DNA of 64,000 bases from Klebsiella michiganensis (GTDB taxonomy: Bacteria; Pseudomonadota; Gammaproteobacteria; Enterobacterales; Enterobacteriaceae), in assembly GCF_002925905.1 (NCBI RefSeq), contig NZ_PRDB01000020.1, positions 62,001-126,000 on the forward strand, in the 5' to 3' direction. Positions 10,460 to 19,564 of this stretch are shown here, in pieces. The position numbers and the translations under genes are program-made. The notes under the pieces were generated by a model, which saw only the letters and a list, made by a program, of their open reading frames with translations, ran no database searches and was not told where the DNA came from. The first letter of the stretch is position 1; each line of letters starts with the position of its first letter.

Positions 10460-10560
10460 GACAACTCCGTAATCAAACCGTCGGTTCTATGATAGCCGTT
10501 CGGGAGGCGTTTTAGCATTTTTCCTGTTTTGATGAAAAATGCGGCCGTGTACGAACGCAC

Positions 10561-10613
10561 TTGCACGAAAAGCTCATCAAGCGTAGTTTTAATAAAAACG
10601 TTCGTATGCGAAC
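10561..10613 (+). promoter_or_regulatory. Candidate kpdB promoter and MarR operator
   Basis: A -35 like TTGCAC (10561-10566) and a -10 like TAGTTT (10584-10589) are separated by 17 bp. Just downstream lies a perfect inverted repeat, GTTCG-TATG-CGAAC (10600-10613), placed where a bound dimer would cover the transcription start. A related half-site, GTACGAACG, is at about 10549. The assignment to the MarR protein is inference from position and symmetry. Confidence 0.6.
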
Positions 10614-10628
10614 AATTGTGAGGCGATG

Positions 10629-11222
10629 ATGAAGCTAATTGTAGGGATGACCGGAGCGACGGGTGCTCCGCTGGGCGTGGCGCTGCTCAAAGCGCTTCGA
10701 GAGATGCCGGAAGTGGAAACGCATCTGGTGATGTCAAAGTGGGCCAAAACCACCATTGAGCTGGAAACGCCTTACAGCGCCCGTGAAGTGGCTGCGCTGG
10801 CCGATTTCTCGCACAGTCCGGCGGACCAGGCCGCCGTCATCTCATCGGGTTCGTTTCGTACCGACGGCATGATCGTTATCCCCTGCAGTATGAAAACGCT
10901 GGCGGGTATCCGTGCCGGTTATGCCGAGGGGCTGGTGGGGCGGGCCGCGGACGTGGTGCTGAAAGAGGGGCGTAAGCTGGTGCTGGTGCCGCGTGAAATG
11001 CCGTTGAGCACGATCCATCTGGAAAACATGCTGGCCCTGTCACGCATGGGGGTGGCGATGGTGCCGCCCATGCCCGCTTATTACAACCATCCCAAAACCA
11101 TTGAGGACGTCACTGACCACGTTGTCGCGCGGGTGCTGGATCAGTTCGGTCTGGAGTATCACAAAGCGCGCCGCTGGAGCGGGTTGCGGGCGGTAGAGAA
11201 TGTATCACAGGAGAATGAATAA
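10629..11222 (+). CDS. kpdB: UbiX-like flavin prenyltransferase, decarboxylase subunit B (KpdB/EcdB type)
   Basis: Makes prenylated FMN, the cofactor needed by the UbiD-like partner encoded next. The 197-aa protein begins MKLIVGMTGATGAPLG, the flavin-binding Rossmann start of this family, and contains the conserved PCSMKTLAGIRAG segment (about 90-102) and LVPREMPLSTIHLENM (about 118-133). Two adjacent ATGs are present; the second (10629) has better spacing from GAGG. It overlaps kpdC by one base. This rpoS-proximal hydroxyarylic acid decarboxylase cluster is known in Klebsiella (kpd) and in E. coli O157 (ecd). Confidence 0.9.
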   Translation: MKLIVGMTGATGAPLGVALLKALREMPEVETHLVMSKWAKTTIELETPYSAREVAALADFSHSPADQAAVISSGSFRTDGMIVIPCSMKTLAGIRAGYAEGLVGRAADVVLKEGRKLVLVPREMPLSTIHLENMLALSRMGVAMVPPMPAYYNHPKTIEDVTDHVVARVLDQFGLEYHKARRWSGLRAVENVSQENE

Positions 11223-12649
11223 TGGCTTTTGATGATTTGCGCAGCTTTTTGCAGGCGCTGGACGACCAGGGGCAACTGCTGAAAATTAGCGAAGAAGTGA
11301 ACGCGGAACCGGATCTGGCCGCGGCGGCGAACGCCACCGGACGCATCGGCGATGGCGCGCCGGCGCTTTGGTTCGATAATATTCGCGGATTTACCGATGC
11401 TCGCGTAGCAATGAATACTATCGGTTCCTGGCAGAACCACGCTATCTCGCTGGGCTTGCCGCCGAATACGCCGGTGAAAAAGCAGATCGACGAGTTTATT
11501 CGCCGTTGGGATAAGTTTCCGGTAACGCCGGAGCGGCGGGCAAATCCGGCGTGGGCGGAAAATAGCGTCGACGGTGAAGACATTAATCTGTTTGATATTC
11601 TGCCCTTGTTCCGTCTTAACGACGGCGACGGTGGTTTTTATCTCGATAAAGCCTGCGTGGTTTCTCGCGATCCCCTCGACCCGGACAGTTTTGGTAAGCA
11701 AAACGTCGGCATTTACCGTATGGAGGTGAAGGGCAAACGTAAACTCGGCCTGCAGCCGGTGCCCATGCATGATATCGCCTTACACCTGCACAAAGCGGAA
11801 GAGCGCGGTGAAGATCTGCCGATCGCCATTACCCTGGGCAACGATCCGATTATCACCCTGATGGGCGCCACGCCGCTGAAATACGATCAGTCGGAATATG
11901 AGATGGCCGGCGCGCTGCGTGAAAGCCCGTACCCAATCGCCACCGCGCCGCTGACCGGCTTCGACGTACCGTGGGGGTCAGAGGTGATCCTCGAAGGGGT
12001 GATTGAAAGCCGCAAGCGCGAAATTGAAGGCCCGTTCGGCGAATTTACCGGCCACTACTCGGGTGGCCGTAATATGACGGTGGTGCGTATCGATAAGGTT
12101 TCCTACCGCAGCAAGCCGATTTTCGAGTCCCTCTATCTTGGTATGCCGTGGACCGAGATCGACTACCTGATGGGCCCGGCCACCTGCGTACCGCTGTATC
12201 AGCAGCTGAAGGCCGAGTTCCCGGAGGTGCAGGCCGTCAACGCGATGTACACCCACGGCCTGCTGGCGATTATCTCCACCAAAAAACGCTACGGCGGCTT
12301 TGCCCGCGCGGTGGGTCTGCGGGCGATGACCACGCCGCACGGCCTGGGCTACGTGAAGATGGTGATCATGGTTGATGAAGACGTCGACCCGTTCAACCTG
12401 CCGCAGGTGATGTGGGCGCTGTCGTCGAAGGTCAACCCGGCGGGTGACCTGGTGCAGCTGCCGAATATGTCGGTCCTGGAGCTTGATCCAGGCTCCAGCC
12501 CGGCGGGGATCACCGACAAACTGATTATCGACGCCACCACGCCGGTTGCGCCCGATCTGCGCGGCCACTACAGCCAGCCGGTACAGGATCTTCCTGAAAC
12601 TAAAGCCTGGGCTGAAAAACTGACCGCCATGCTGGCCAAACGTAAATAA
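11222..12649 (+). CDS. kpdC: UbiD-like 4-hydroxybenzoate/phenolic acid decarboxylase subunit C
   Basis: The catalytic subunit of a reversible non-oxidative decarboxylase acting on 4-hydroxybenzoate-type acids. The 475-aa protein has the UbiD layout: an N-terminal alpha/beta region, a central flavin-reductase-like barrel with ALHLHKAEERGEDLPIAITLG (about 182-202) and a C-terminal dimerization region. The conserved EGPFGEFTGHYSGGR segment (about 267-281) holds family prenyl-FMN/metal site residues. It is coupled to kpdB (TAATG overlap) and followed after 10 bp by kpdD. The exact phenolic substrate is not decidable from sequence. Confidence 0.92.
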   Translation: MAFDDLRSFLQALDDQGQLLKISEEVNAEPDLAAAANATGRIGDGAPALWFDNIRGFTDARVAMNTIGSWQNHAISLGLPPNTPVKKQIDEFIRRWDKFPVTPERRANPAWAENSVDGEDINLFDILPLFRLNDGDGGFYLDKACVVSRDPLDPDSFGKQNVGIYRMEVKGKRKLGLQPVPMHDIALHLHKAEERGEDLPIAITLGNDPIITLMGATPLKYDQSEYEMAGALRESPYPIATAPLTGFDVPWGSEVILEGVIESRKREIEGPFGEFTGHYSGGRNMTVVRIDKVSYRSKPIFESLYLGMPWTEIDYLMGPATCVPLYQQLKAEFPEVQAVNAMYTHGLLAIISTKKRYGGFARAVGLRAMTTPHGLGYVKMVIMVDEDVDPFNLPQVMWALSSKVNPAGDLVQLPNMSVLELDPGSSPAGITDKLIIDATTPVAPDLRGHYSQPVQDLPETKAWAEKLTAMLAKRK

Positions 12650-12659
12650 GGAGAAGAAG

Positions 12660-12896
12660 ATGATTTGTCCACGCTGCGCCGATGAACATATTGAAGTGCT
12701 GGCAACATCGCCGGTAAAAGATGTCTGGACGGTATTTCAGTGCCAGCACTGTTTCTACACCTGGCGGAATACTGAACCGCTACGCCGCACCAGCCGGGAA
12801 CATTATCCGGAAGCGTTCCGCATGACCCAAAAGGATATCGATGACGCGCCAATGGTGCCGCATATTCCGCCGCTGCTGGCGGAGGATAAACGATAA
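12660..12896 (+). CDS. kpdD: Decarboxylase small subunit D (KpdD/EcdD type)
   Basis: A 78-aa third component of hydroxyarylic acid decarboxylases. Two CxxC pairs, CPRC at residues 3-6 and CQHC at about 24-27, suggest a zinc-ribbon fold. The HIPPLL motif near the C-terminus is shared by remembered family members. A GGAG ribosome site lies a few bases before the ATG, and the gene closes the operon just ahead of a terminator. Its role is thought to be structural or stabilising. Confidence 0.88.
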   Translation: MICPRCADEHIEVLATSPVKDVWTVFQCQHCFYTWRNTEPLRRTSREHYPEAFRMTQKDIDDAPMVPHIPPLLAEDKR

Positions 12897-12903
12897 AATA
12901 AAC

Positions 12904-12928
12904 GGGCCCGCTCAGTCGGGCCTTTTTT
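12904..12928 (+). terminator. Rho-independent terminator of the kpd operon
   Basis: The stem GGCCCG (12905-12910) pairs with CGGGCC (12917-12922) around CTCAGT and is followed by TTTTTT. It starts eight bases after the kpdD stop. Confidence 0.85.
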
Positions 12929-13183
12929 ATATTTAATGAATCAATGAGAAATCTGTAGTCATTAAATTTTTAAATATCAAAAAAGGTTAATAGAGCAGAT
13001 ACGTTTGCGAGCCTTCTTCCAGTTTATAATAAAATCAACGGGTTTGATAAATTACCGATAAGCTTCGCGGCCGGGAAAATATAGAATAGCGGCGGGTGCT
13101 TGAGGCTATCTGGCTTTGAGCATTGACAAGGAGTCAGATAGACGAAAGCCCCAGGAGATATTTCTATCAACCGAGGCTGGCGT
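12929..13183. other. AT-rich spacer and hok-type mRNA leader
   Basis: The first 90 bases show no gene or clear signal. From about 13095 the sequence carries features typical of hok/sok leaders: TGCTTGAGGCTATCTG, then GAAAGCCCCAGGAGATATTTC and the GAGGCTGGCGT segment. These make up the region that folds with, and is targeted by, the antisense RNA in known hok loci. Confidence 0.5.
13095..13165 (-). ncRNA. Candidate Sok-type antisense RNA
   Basis: By analogy with hok/sok systems, an antisense RNA should be transcribed leftward across the toxin mRNA leader, ending in the CAGATAGCCTCAAGC segment as read on the minus strand. The leader sequence is recognisably hok-like, but I cannot define the promoter or the exact ends. 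Confidence 0.35.
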
Positions 13184-13234
13184 ATGAACCCTAACAATTC
13201 AGATGTTAGTCTCTTCTTTGCAGGGAGGCAAGAC

Positions 13235-13387
13235 ATGCTAACAAAATATGCCCTTGTGGCAATCGTCGTACTGTGTATTACGGTACTGGGATTTACGCTT
13301 TTGGTGCGCAGCTCGCTGTGCGAACTCAGTATTAAAGAGCGTAGTATGGAGTTTAAAGCTGTTCTCGCTTACGAATCGAAGAAATAG
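13235..13387 (+). CDS. Hok-family membrane toxin (HokE-like)
   Basis: A 50-aa type I toxin that depolarises the inner membrane when translated. It has the family layout: a short charged start MLTKY, one membrane segment (about residues 5-24, [19 protein letters not shown]), then the conserved SLCEL with its cysteine and the VLAYE C-terminal motif. It closely resembles remembered E. coli HokE. An in-frame upstream ATG at 13184, preceded by GAGG at good spacing, would give a 67-aa extended form and may act as the mok-type coupling frame. The toxin start has GGGAGG 10 bases upstream. Hok copies on chromosomes are often silent; nothing visible disables this one. Confidence 0.85.
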   Translation: MLTKYALVAIVVLCITVLGFTLLVRSSLCELSIKERSMEFKAVLAYESKK

Positions 13388-13459
13388 CATCAGCGCGGGG
13401 GCAACCCCGCGTATTGGTTGTCAGGATGCATCCTCTCGCACCCAGTTTGCATTTGTTAA

Positions 13460-13491
13460 AACGGCAGCACCGCAGGGCGCTGCCGTTTTTT
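13460..13491. terminator. Terminator between hok and mutS
   Basis: The nine-base stem AACGGCAGC (13460-13468) pairs with GCTGCCGTT (13479-13487) and is followed by a T run. It can serve the hok transcript. With A residues on the other side it may also end mutS transcription, whose stop codon is 20 bp away. A second hairpin, GCGCGGGGG/CCCCGCG, lies just after the hok stop at about 13395. Confidence 0.75.
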
Positions 13492-13506
13492 CACGTTAAA
13501 CGAGAA

Positions 13507-16074
13507 CTACACCAGGCTCTTCAGGCGATAGATCCACTCCAGCGCCTGGCGCGGAGTCAGCGAATCCGGGTCAAGATTCTCCAGCGCTTCAACCGCGGGC
13601 GAGGTCTCTTCCGGAGCGGAAAGCAGCGACATCTGGGTACCGTCCACCTGCGTGGCGGCAGCGCTCGGCGCAATGCTTTCCAGCTCGCGCAGCTTCTGCC
13701 GCGCGCGTTTAATCACCTCTTTCGGCACACCGGCCAGCGCGGCAACCGCCAGACCGTAGCTCTTACTGGCCGCGCCATCCTGCACGCTGTGCATGAAGGC
13801 GATGGTGTCGCCGTGCTCCAGAGCATCAAGATGGACGTTGGCCACGCCTTCCATTTTCTCCGGCAGCTGGGTCAGCTCGAAGTAGTGGGTGGCAAACAGG
13901 GTCAGGGCCTTAATCTTGTTCGCCAGATTTTCCGCGCAGGCCCACGCCAGCGACAGGCCATCGTAGGTCGAGGTGCCACGACCGATTTCATCCATCAGCA
14001 CCAGGCTATGCTCGGTGGCGTTATGCAGAATATTGGCGGTTTCGGTCATCTCTACCATAAAGGTTGAGCGGCCGCTGGCCAGGTCATCCGCCGCGCCGAC
14101 GCGGGTGAAAATACGATCGATGGGGCCGATATCGACTTTTTCCGCCGGAACGTAGCTGCCGATATACGCCAGCAGGGCGATCAGCGCGGTCTGACGCATA
14201 TAGGTACTTTTACCGCCCATATTCGGACCTGTGATAATCAGCATTCTCCGCTGCGGGGCGAGGTGCAGCGGGTTAGCGATGAACGGCTCTTTCAGAACCT
14301 GCTCAACCACCGGATGGCGGCCTTCGCTGATACGAATACCCGGCTTATCGCTAAAAGTCGGGCAGCAGTAGTTGAGGGTCTCCGCGCGCTCGGCGAGGTT
14401 CACCAGCACATCGAGCTCCGCCAGCGCGCTGGCGCTCTGCTGCAGGTCGCCAAGATGCGGCAGCAGCATATCGAAAAGTTCATCGTACAGCTGCTTTTCC
14501 AGCGCCAGCGCCTTCCCTTTGGAGGTCAGCACTTTGTCTTCATACTCCTTCAGCTCAGGAATAATATAGCGCTCGGCGTTCTTGAGGGTCTGGCGACGGA
14601 CGTAGTGGATCGGCGCATGCTGGCTCTGACCGCGGCTAATCTGGATGTAGTAGCCGTGGACGGCGTTGTAGCCTACCTTCAGCGTGTCCAGCCCCAGACG
14701 CTCGCGCTCGCGAACTTCCAGTCTGTCGAGGTAATCGGTCGCGCCATCGGCCAGGCCGCGCCACTCATCGAGTTCCGCGTTATAGCCGGGGGCGATAACG
14801 CCGCCGTCGCGAACCAGTACCGGCGGCGCATCGATAATCGCTCGTTCCAGCAGTTCACGCAGCTCGCTAAATTCCCCCATCTTTTCCCGGAGCCGCTGTA
14901 CTGGCGCACAGTCGACGTCCCCCAGCATCGCGCGCAGTGCCGGCAGCTGCTGGAAAGCGTGACGCATACGCGCTAAATCGCGAGGGCGGGCGGTGCGCAG
15001 CGCCAGGCGCGCCAGAATACGTTCGAGGTCGCCGACCTGGCGCAGTACCGGCTGCAGCTCGGTGTAATGTTCCTGCAGCGCGCCGATGGTCTGCTGGCGC
15101 TCTACCAGCACGGCGGTGTCGCGCGCCGGCATATGCAGCCAGCGCTTAAGCATACGGCTGCCCATTGGGGTCACGGTGCAGTCGAGCACCGAGGCCAGCG
15201 TATTATCAAAGCCGCCGGCCAGGTTCTGGGTGATCTCCAGATTGCGGCGGGTGGCCGCATCCATAATGATGCTGTCCTGCTGGCGCTCCATCGTGATGGA
15301 GCGGATATGCGGCAATGACGTGCGCTGGGTGTCTTTGACGTATTGCAGCAGGCAGCCGGCGGCGCACAGGCCGCGCGGGGCGTTTTCAACGCCGAAACCA
15401 ACCAGATCGCGCGTGCCAAACTGGAGATTGAGCTGCTGGCGCGCGGTGTCGATTTCAAATTCCCACAGCGGACGGCGGCGCAGGCCGCGGCGGCCCTCAA
15501 TCAGCGACGACTCGGCAAAATCCTCCGCGTACAGCAGCTCGGCGGGGTTGGTGCGCTGGAGCTCCGCCGCCATCGTTTCGCGGTCAGCGGGTTCGCTCAG
15601 GCGAAAACGTCCGGAGCTGATATCGAGGGTGGCGTAGCCAAAACCTTTACTGTCCTGCCAGATGGCGGCCAGCAGATTGTCCTGGCGTTCCTGCAGCAGC
15701 GCTTCATCGCTGATGGTACCCGGTGTCACAATGCGGACGACTTTGCGTTCAACCGGCCCTTTGGTGGTTGCCGGATCGCCAATCTGTTCGCAAATGGCCA
15801 CCGACTCGCCCTGATTAACCAGCTTAGCCAGATAGTTCTCAACCGCGTGATGGGGGATCCCGGCCATCGGAATCGGTTCGCCCGCGGAAGCGCCGCGCTT
15901 CGTCAGCGAGATATCCAGCAGCTGCGATGCGCGTTTCGCATCGTCATAGAACAGTTCGTAAAAATCACCCATCCGGTAAAACAGCAGAATCTCCGGGTGC
16001 TGGGCTTTCAGCTTGAGATACTGCTGCATCATGGGCGTATGGTCTGATAAATCCTTGTCAATAGACTCATTCAT
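13507..16074 (-). CDS. mutS: DNA mismatch repair protein MutS
   Basis: Recognises mismatches and small loops and recruits MutL. The 855-aa protein carries the mismatch-binding [11 protein letters not shown] segment (about residues 30-40, with the Phe-X-Glu wedge), the connector and lever domains, and the C-terminal ABC-type ATPase: Walker [15 protein letters not shown] (about 616-629) and Walker [17 protein letters not shown] (about 690-705). The C-terminal tail ends [11 protein letters not shown]. The mobile island begins within about 160 bp of its start codon. The coding sequence itself is intact, so repair should be unaffected unless the promoter was displaced. Confidence 0.98.
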   Translation of the reverse strand: MNESIDKDLSDHTPMMQQYLKLKAQHPEILLFYRMGDFYELFYDDAKRASQLLDISLTKRGASAGEPIPMAGIPHHAVENYLAKLVNQGESVAICEQIGDPATTKGPVERKVVRIVTPGTISDEALLQERQDNLLAAIWQDSKGFGYATLDISSGRFRLSEPADRETMAAELQRTNPAELLYAEDFAESSLIEGRRGLRRRPLWEFEIDTARQQLNLQFGTRDLVGFGVENAPRGLCAAGCLLQYVKDTQRTSLPHIRSITMERQQDSIIMDAATRRNLEITQNLAGGFDNTLASVLDCTVTPMGSRMLKRWLHMPARDTAVLVERQQTIGALQEHYTELQPVLRQVGDLERILARLALRTARPRDLARMRHAFQQLPALRAMLGDVDCAPVQRLREKMGEFSELRELLERAIIDAPPVLVRDGGVIAPGYNAELDEWRGLADGATDYLDRLEVRERERLGLDTLKVGYNAVHGYYIQISRGQSQHAPIHYVRRQTLKNAERYIIPELKEYEDKVLTSKGKALALEKQLYDELFDMLLPHLGDLQQSASALAELDVLVNLAERAETLNYCCPTFSDKPGIRISEGRHPVVEQVLKEPFIANPLHLAPQRRMLIITGPNMGGKSTYMRQTALIALLAYIGSYVPAEKVDIGPIDRIFTRVGAADDLASGRSTFMVEMTETANILHNATEHSLVLMDEIGRGTSTYDGLSLAWACAENLANKIKALTLFATHYFELTQLPEKMEGVANVHLDALEHGDTIAFMHSVQDGAASKSYGLAVAALAGVPKEVIKRARQKLRELESIAPSAAATQVDGTQMSLLSAPEETSPAVEALENLDPDSLTPRQALEWIYRLKSLV

Positions 16075-16158
16075 ATTGATTTTACTCGTTTTTTAAGTCT
16101 TTCAAGTACTCAAGTGGCCCCAAGTGAAACCGCTTTGAACCCATATAAATCGATAAAT

Positions 16159-16219
16159 TTGTAGCTCACTTGTAGCTCAGAACATGATAGATTGGCTTTA
16201 CTCTTTTTCTGGGCTACAA
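16159..16219 (+). repeat. Repeated TTGTAGCTCA sites upstream of the integrase
   Basis: TTGTAGCTCA occurs at 16159-16168 and again at 16170-16179 in direct orientation. TGGGCTACAA, its inverse with one mismatch, is at 16210-16219. Clusters of short repeats of this kind next to an integrase start are usual for arm-type binding sites of tyrosine integrases. About 60 bp to the left the spacer also has three CAAGT repeats (16109-16131). The attachment core itself was not identified. Confidence 0.5.
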
Positions 16220-16233
16220 ACAGTGGTGATACT

Positions 16234-17317
16234 TTGAAAACAACTCTCACTCAGTCTTTTATTATCAACAAGTTAAGTGTCCATCTTAAGCCAGAACTCA
16301 ATAGCTCTGGGAAAGTTGTTTTCGAACCTAACCCACAACAGAAACCATACATCGTTTTTGACGATCACCGTGATTCGCCGGTAGGTTTTGGTGTAAAGGT
16401 AAGTTTGACGAAAAAAACCTATGTAATCCAGAGAAGAGTGTCTTCTGGTACTCGTGATGTGAAAGAAGGTAAGAAACCGAGTTCGGTCTTAAAAGTGAAA
16501 GTAGGGAATGTTTCTGATTTTCCGAGTATCGATCAAGCCCGTGAGGCTGCCAGGCAATTGGTTCAGACCATGATCGCCACCAAAAGAAATCCGAATAGGA
16601 TTAAACGAGAAACAGAGGCTTCAGAACTCACTATCAGTGAAGTGTTTGCTCAATATCGTCAACACCTTCTTGGCAGGTCTAAACCAGCCAAACCAAACAC
16701 ACTGTCAGTGTTGGACAAAGCAGAAAATCGTCTGAAAGAGTGGCAAGCTTTACGAGTGAAGGATCTCACTGGTAATGACATCCTTCGTAAGTTTGATGAA
16801 ATTGCCTCAAGAGCCAGAACAGCAGCGGAGCAGACATTCAGGTGGGCCAACGTTGCGGTCAAACACGCAATCGAAATTGAAGCGGGGAATGCGCAGACAC
16901 AGCAACGGCAACCTTCACTATCCTACAACCCTTTTAGTATTTTAAAGGTACAGAAAAAATTCAGGACTCGTTCTGAGCTTGAAGATAGCTACAAAGCGAA
17001 AGGTGTTCGAAACCCACTTTCTCCGAAAGACAGCTTAGGTAGATTTCTGACTGCACTACACAACAAGAGAAGCTTTAACCGTTTGGGTTGTGATTACCTA
17101 CTGTTGACGGTTCTTCTTGGTGCTCGTAAAGAAGAAACAGCTTCTCTGTGCTGGCGAGAATACCTTACTAACGAAGAAGCCAAAACGACAAGCTATGTCG
17201 ATCTCGAAAATCGAAAGATTCGATTCTACGACACGAAGAACCGAAATGATCACGAGCTTCCTATCTGTGATGCTGTGAAACGGGTGCTGGAAGACAGAAG
17301 GGACATTGTTCAGGAAG
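16234..17317 (+). pseudogene. Tyrosine-family island integrase, 5' part, cut by an IS
   Basis: The N-terminal three quarters of a phage-type integrase of the kind found on islands. It has an N-terminal arm-binding region (about 1-130), a core-binding domain (about 135-245, SEVFAQYRQHLLGRS) and the start of the catalytic domain with the first arginine in LLGARKEETASL. The likely start is TTG at 16234 (GGTGA just upstream), because an earlier TTG at 16192 would place a putative arm site inside the gene. The frame runs into the IS and stops after QEG. Joining base 17317 to base 18519 restores one open frame of 486 codons plus stop, so the IS is the only lesion. Confidence 0.88.
17314..17317 (+). 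repeat. Target-site duplication GAAG, left copy
   Basis: GAAG at 17314-17317 directly precedes the IS left end and is repeated at 18515-18518 directly after the right end. A 4-bp duplication is usual for the IS407 group of the IS3 family. Removing the IS and one copy restores the integrase frame. Confidence 0.85.
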
Positions 17318-17356
17318 GGTAATCCCCCCATTTTTAGCAGAGGTCAATAGTAGAAC

Positions 17357-18184
17357 TTAGGCTGTGCGCAGCTCATGTTGTCTTGGCGTATAACCACCCA
17401 GTGCCATATTCGGCCTTTCGTGATTATAAAACCACTGCCATTCTGTCGCGTAGCGTTGTAATTCATCCAGCGAACAAAATAAATACTGCCCCAGCCAGTC
17501 ATAACGCACTGTCCGGTTATAGCGCTCAATATAAGCGTTTTGTTGCGGATTTCCCGGCTGAATAAAGTTGAGTTTTATTCCGTTATCCTCCGCCCAGTTT
17601 ATTAATTCGTGGCTCGTGTATTCCGGGCCGTTGTCACATCTGATTGCGGCGGGTTTACCTCGCCATTCAATGATCTGCTCAAGTGTGCGTTTTACCCGAC
17701 TGGACGGCAGCGAGAAGTCCACTTCTATTGCCAGGGCTTCCCGGTTGAAGTCATCAATAATGTTCAAAAGCCGAACTGAACGGCCATCTGAAAGCTGATC
17801 ATGCATGAAGTCCATTGACCAGCATTCGTTGCTGTATTCCGGCACCGCAAGCGGCTCTGGCTTATCACGCTTCAGCCTCTTTTTAGGTTTGATCCGCATA
17901 TTCAGTGATAATTCGCAGTAAATTCGATAAACGCGTTTATGGTTCCAGCGAAAACCTTTCACATTACGCAGGTACAAAAAGCACAAACCAAAACCCCAGT
18001 TCCGCTGGCTGCCTGTAATGCGCAGTAGCCAGCCAGCAATACGCTGATTTTCTACAGAAAGACGTGGCAGATATCGATAGCACGTTTCACTGACAGAAAA
18101 AATCTGGCTGGCCAGGCGGATACTGATTTGCTGCGTGCTGACGGCGTGTCTGGCCATCTGTCGGCGTTGAGATGGCCTCACCAC
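17357..18184 (-). CDS. IS3-family transposase OrfB (DDE integrase domain)
   Basis: 275 aa as an open frame; in life it is probably made as an OrfAB fusion by -1 frameshifting. An HTH_21-like segment ([13 protein letters not shown]) precedes the rve catalytic core: the first Asp in WSMDFMHD, the second in [11 protein letters not shown], and the Glu in [16 protein letters not shown], followed by the usual LGGYTPRQ tail. All three catalytic residues are present. Confidence 0.93.
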   Translation of the reverse strand: MVRPSQRRQMARHAVSTQQISIRLASQIFSVSETCYRYLPRLSVENQRIAGWLLRITGSQRNWGFGLCFLYLRNVKGFRWNHKRVYRIYCELSLNMRIKPKKRLKRDKPEPLAVPEYSNECWSMDFMHDQLSDGRSVRLLNIIDDFNREALAIEVDFSLPSSRVKRTLEQIIEWRGKPAAIRCDNGPEYTSHELINWAEDNGIKLNFIQPGNPQQNAYIERYNRTVRYDWLGQYLFCSLDELQRYATEWQWFYNHERPNMALGGYTPRQHELRTA

Positions 18185-18444
18185 TTTTTTGACATAGCTT
18201 CCTGAATAACTTCAGCTTTAAGTCGCTCTTCGGCATACATTTTCTTAAGACGCCGATTTTCATCTTCCAGTTCTTTGAGACGCGCCATCAGAGAGGCATC
18301 CATCCCGCCAAACTTTGACCGCCATTTATAGAAGCTGGCGCTGCTGAAGCCATGTTCCCGGCACAGCTCAGGGACCGGTGTTCCGGCTTCAGCCTGTTTC
18401 AGAATGGTCATGATTTGGCTGTCGGTGAAACGTGATTTTTTCAT
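18178..18444 (-). CDS. IS3-family OrfA, HTH_8 DNA-binding protein
   Basis: An 88-aa protein with the transposase helix-turn-helix (about 5-45: [27 protein letters not shown], then [10 protein letters not shown]) and a C-terminal leucine-zipper-like coiled coil ([20 protein letters not shown]). Its last codons, TCA AAA AAG TGG TGA, contain the heptamer A-AAA-AAG, the classic -1 slip site that would fuse it to OrfB. Confidence 0.93.
   Translation of the reverse strand: MKKSRFTDSQIMTILKQAEAGTPVPELCREHGFSSASFYKWRSKFGGMDASLMARLKELEDENRRLKKMYAEERLKAEVIQEAMSKKW
18184..18190 (-). promoter_or_regulatory. -1 ribosomal frameshift site A_AAA_AAG of the IS
   Basis: Read on the minus strand, the heptamer spans the second-last codons of orfA. 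Slippage back one base enters the orfB frame. This is established for IS3-family elements; here it is read directly from the overlap of the two frames. Confidence 0.75.
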
Positions 18445-18514
18445 AGAGATCTCCTCAGTTGAGATTACGAGAAAATTCTACTTATGAACACACTGCTTTT
18501 TCGGGAGGATTACC

Positions 18515-18895
18515 GAAGCAGAAACTCGTCAAGAAAGACTAAAATGGGTTTTCCCTGCCCGTTCCAAAAGAAGCAAAGCTGGACACTATTCAGATAGTAA
18601 AAGTTTGAGAGAGTATCTATGTACGGAAGCTGAGATCGTCAAACTCGGTATGCATGATCTAAGACGAACTTTCGGAAGATTAGCAGAAGAACTTACTTCT
18701 TATGCTGTCGTTAAGAAGCTGCTTAACCACCGCAACACGACAGATCCAACAGAGCGTTATGCTGTTCCCGACGAAGATCGGGTTTACGAGGCTCTACAGC
18801 GCATTGAATTGCATATGTTGATGACTGCGCCTACGTTATACAATGCACTTTTAGCATCAGCAAAATATCCACCATTATCTGACAACAAGGAGTAA
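18515..18895 (+). pseudogene. Island integrase, 3' catalytic part
   Basis: The remaining C-terminal part of the integrase begun at 16234. Starting with the right GAAG copy, it reads AETRQERLKWVFPARS and goes on to the catalytic GMHDLRRTFGRLAEE (His-x-x-Arg), KKLLNHRNTTD (second His) and the nucleophile tyrosine in PTERYAVPDED. The catalytic Arg I lies in the other fragment, so neither piece can recombine DNA alone. It ends 3 bp before the next gene. Confidence 0.88.
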
Positions 18896-18898
18896 TGG

Positions 18899-19498
18899 AT
18901 GAGTGTTGTTGAAACATTGAGAGAACTGTCCGAAGTTTGGCAGTTATTTGGTGATATGCCTGATGACACTACGTTAGGTGTCGATTTAGCGGCACTCTAC
19001 CTTGGTATAAGTGTCAAAACTCTTGCCCGTTATCGTCAGAACGGTGATGGACCAAACTACATCCAGTATCAATCTGAAGACAGTAAAGCCAGAAACCAGC
19101 GGGTTAATTACCTATTGAAAGACCTTCGTTCCTGGAGAGATAGCCATAGAGTCAGTAGCACAATGCACGCTGCTCAAGTTCGGGGATTAGCATTTACATG
19201 CCTATCTGATTTCACCGAGCCTCAACCTTTCTGGCGAATCACCAACAATACTGGCTCTACAAGTAAAATAATATCCCATGCACTCACTATCCCTGATGAA
19301 AGCTTTAAGCAAATTCTTTTAGAGCCTAATGCAGAAGTTATTTGGATCTCTATTGAGGAAGCTCTCTTTGTATCATGGATAAATAAAGATGAACGTTCTA
19401 TTTGGCACAAGATGTTTATCTTAACACTAAATAATATTGTTTCTGCATCGGCGGCCGAACAGGAAAGATATATCTTGAAAGATATCTTTGATGATTAA
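18899..19498 (+). CDS. HTH DNA-binding protein downstream of the integrase
   Basis: A 199-aa protein not recognised beyond its N-terminal domain. Residues about 22-75 (TLGVDLAALYLGISVKTLARYRQNGDGPNYIQY, then VNYLLKDLRSWRD) look like a MerR/excisionase-type helix-turn-helix with a wing. The rest (about 90-199) has no motif I know. AAGGAG lies just before the ATG, and the gene sits 3 bp from the integrase stop, so it was co-transcribed with it. A directionality factor or repressor role is a guess from position. Confidence 0.7.
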   Translation: MSVVETLRELSEVWQLFGDMPDDTTLGVDLAALYLGISVKTLARYRQNGDGPNYIQYQSEDSKARNQRVNYLLKDLRSWRDSHRVSSTMHAAQVRGLAFTCLSDFTEPQPFWRITNNTGSTSKIISHALTIPDESFKQILLEPNAEVIWISIEEALFVSWINKDERSIWHKMFILTLNNIVSASAAEQERYILKDIFDD

Positions 19499-19564
19499 TT
19501 ATTTTAATTTAAATGGGATGAGTGGGTTAAGTGCGTCAAATTTACCATAAGGAAAAAAATAAAA

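Larger units (their letters stand above)
17318..18514 (-). mobile_element. IS3-family insertion sequence (IS407-group like), 1197 bp
   Basis: The ends form an imperfect inverted repeat: left GGTAATCCCCCC, right (inverted) GGTAATCCTCCC, both continuing to AGCAG. Inside are two overlapping frames read leftward, orfA (helix-turn-helix) and orfB (DDE transposase), with a -1 slippery heptamer between them. Ends, both frames and the duplication are all intact, so it looks recent and potentially active. I did not assign a named IS. Confidence 0.92.

Noticed and set aside
13414..15637. Long open frames antisense to mutS.
   Set aside because: They are shadows of high-GC coding sequence; mutS is intact on the other strand and explains them.
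16192..16234. A TTG start at 16192 for the integrase.
   Set aside because: It would place a putative arm-site repeat inside the gene and lacks a ribosome site; the TTG at 16234 has GGTGA upstream.
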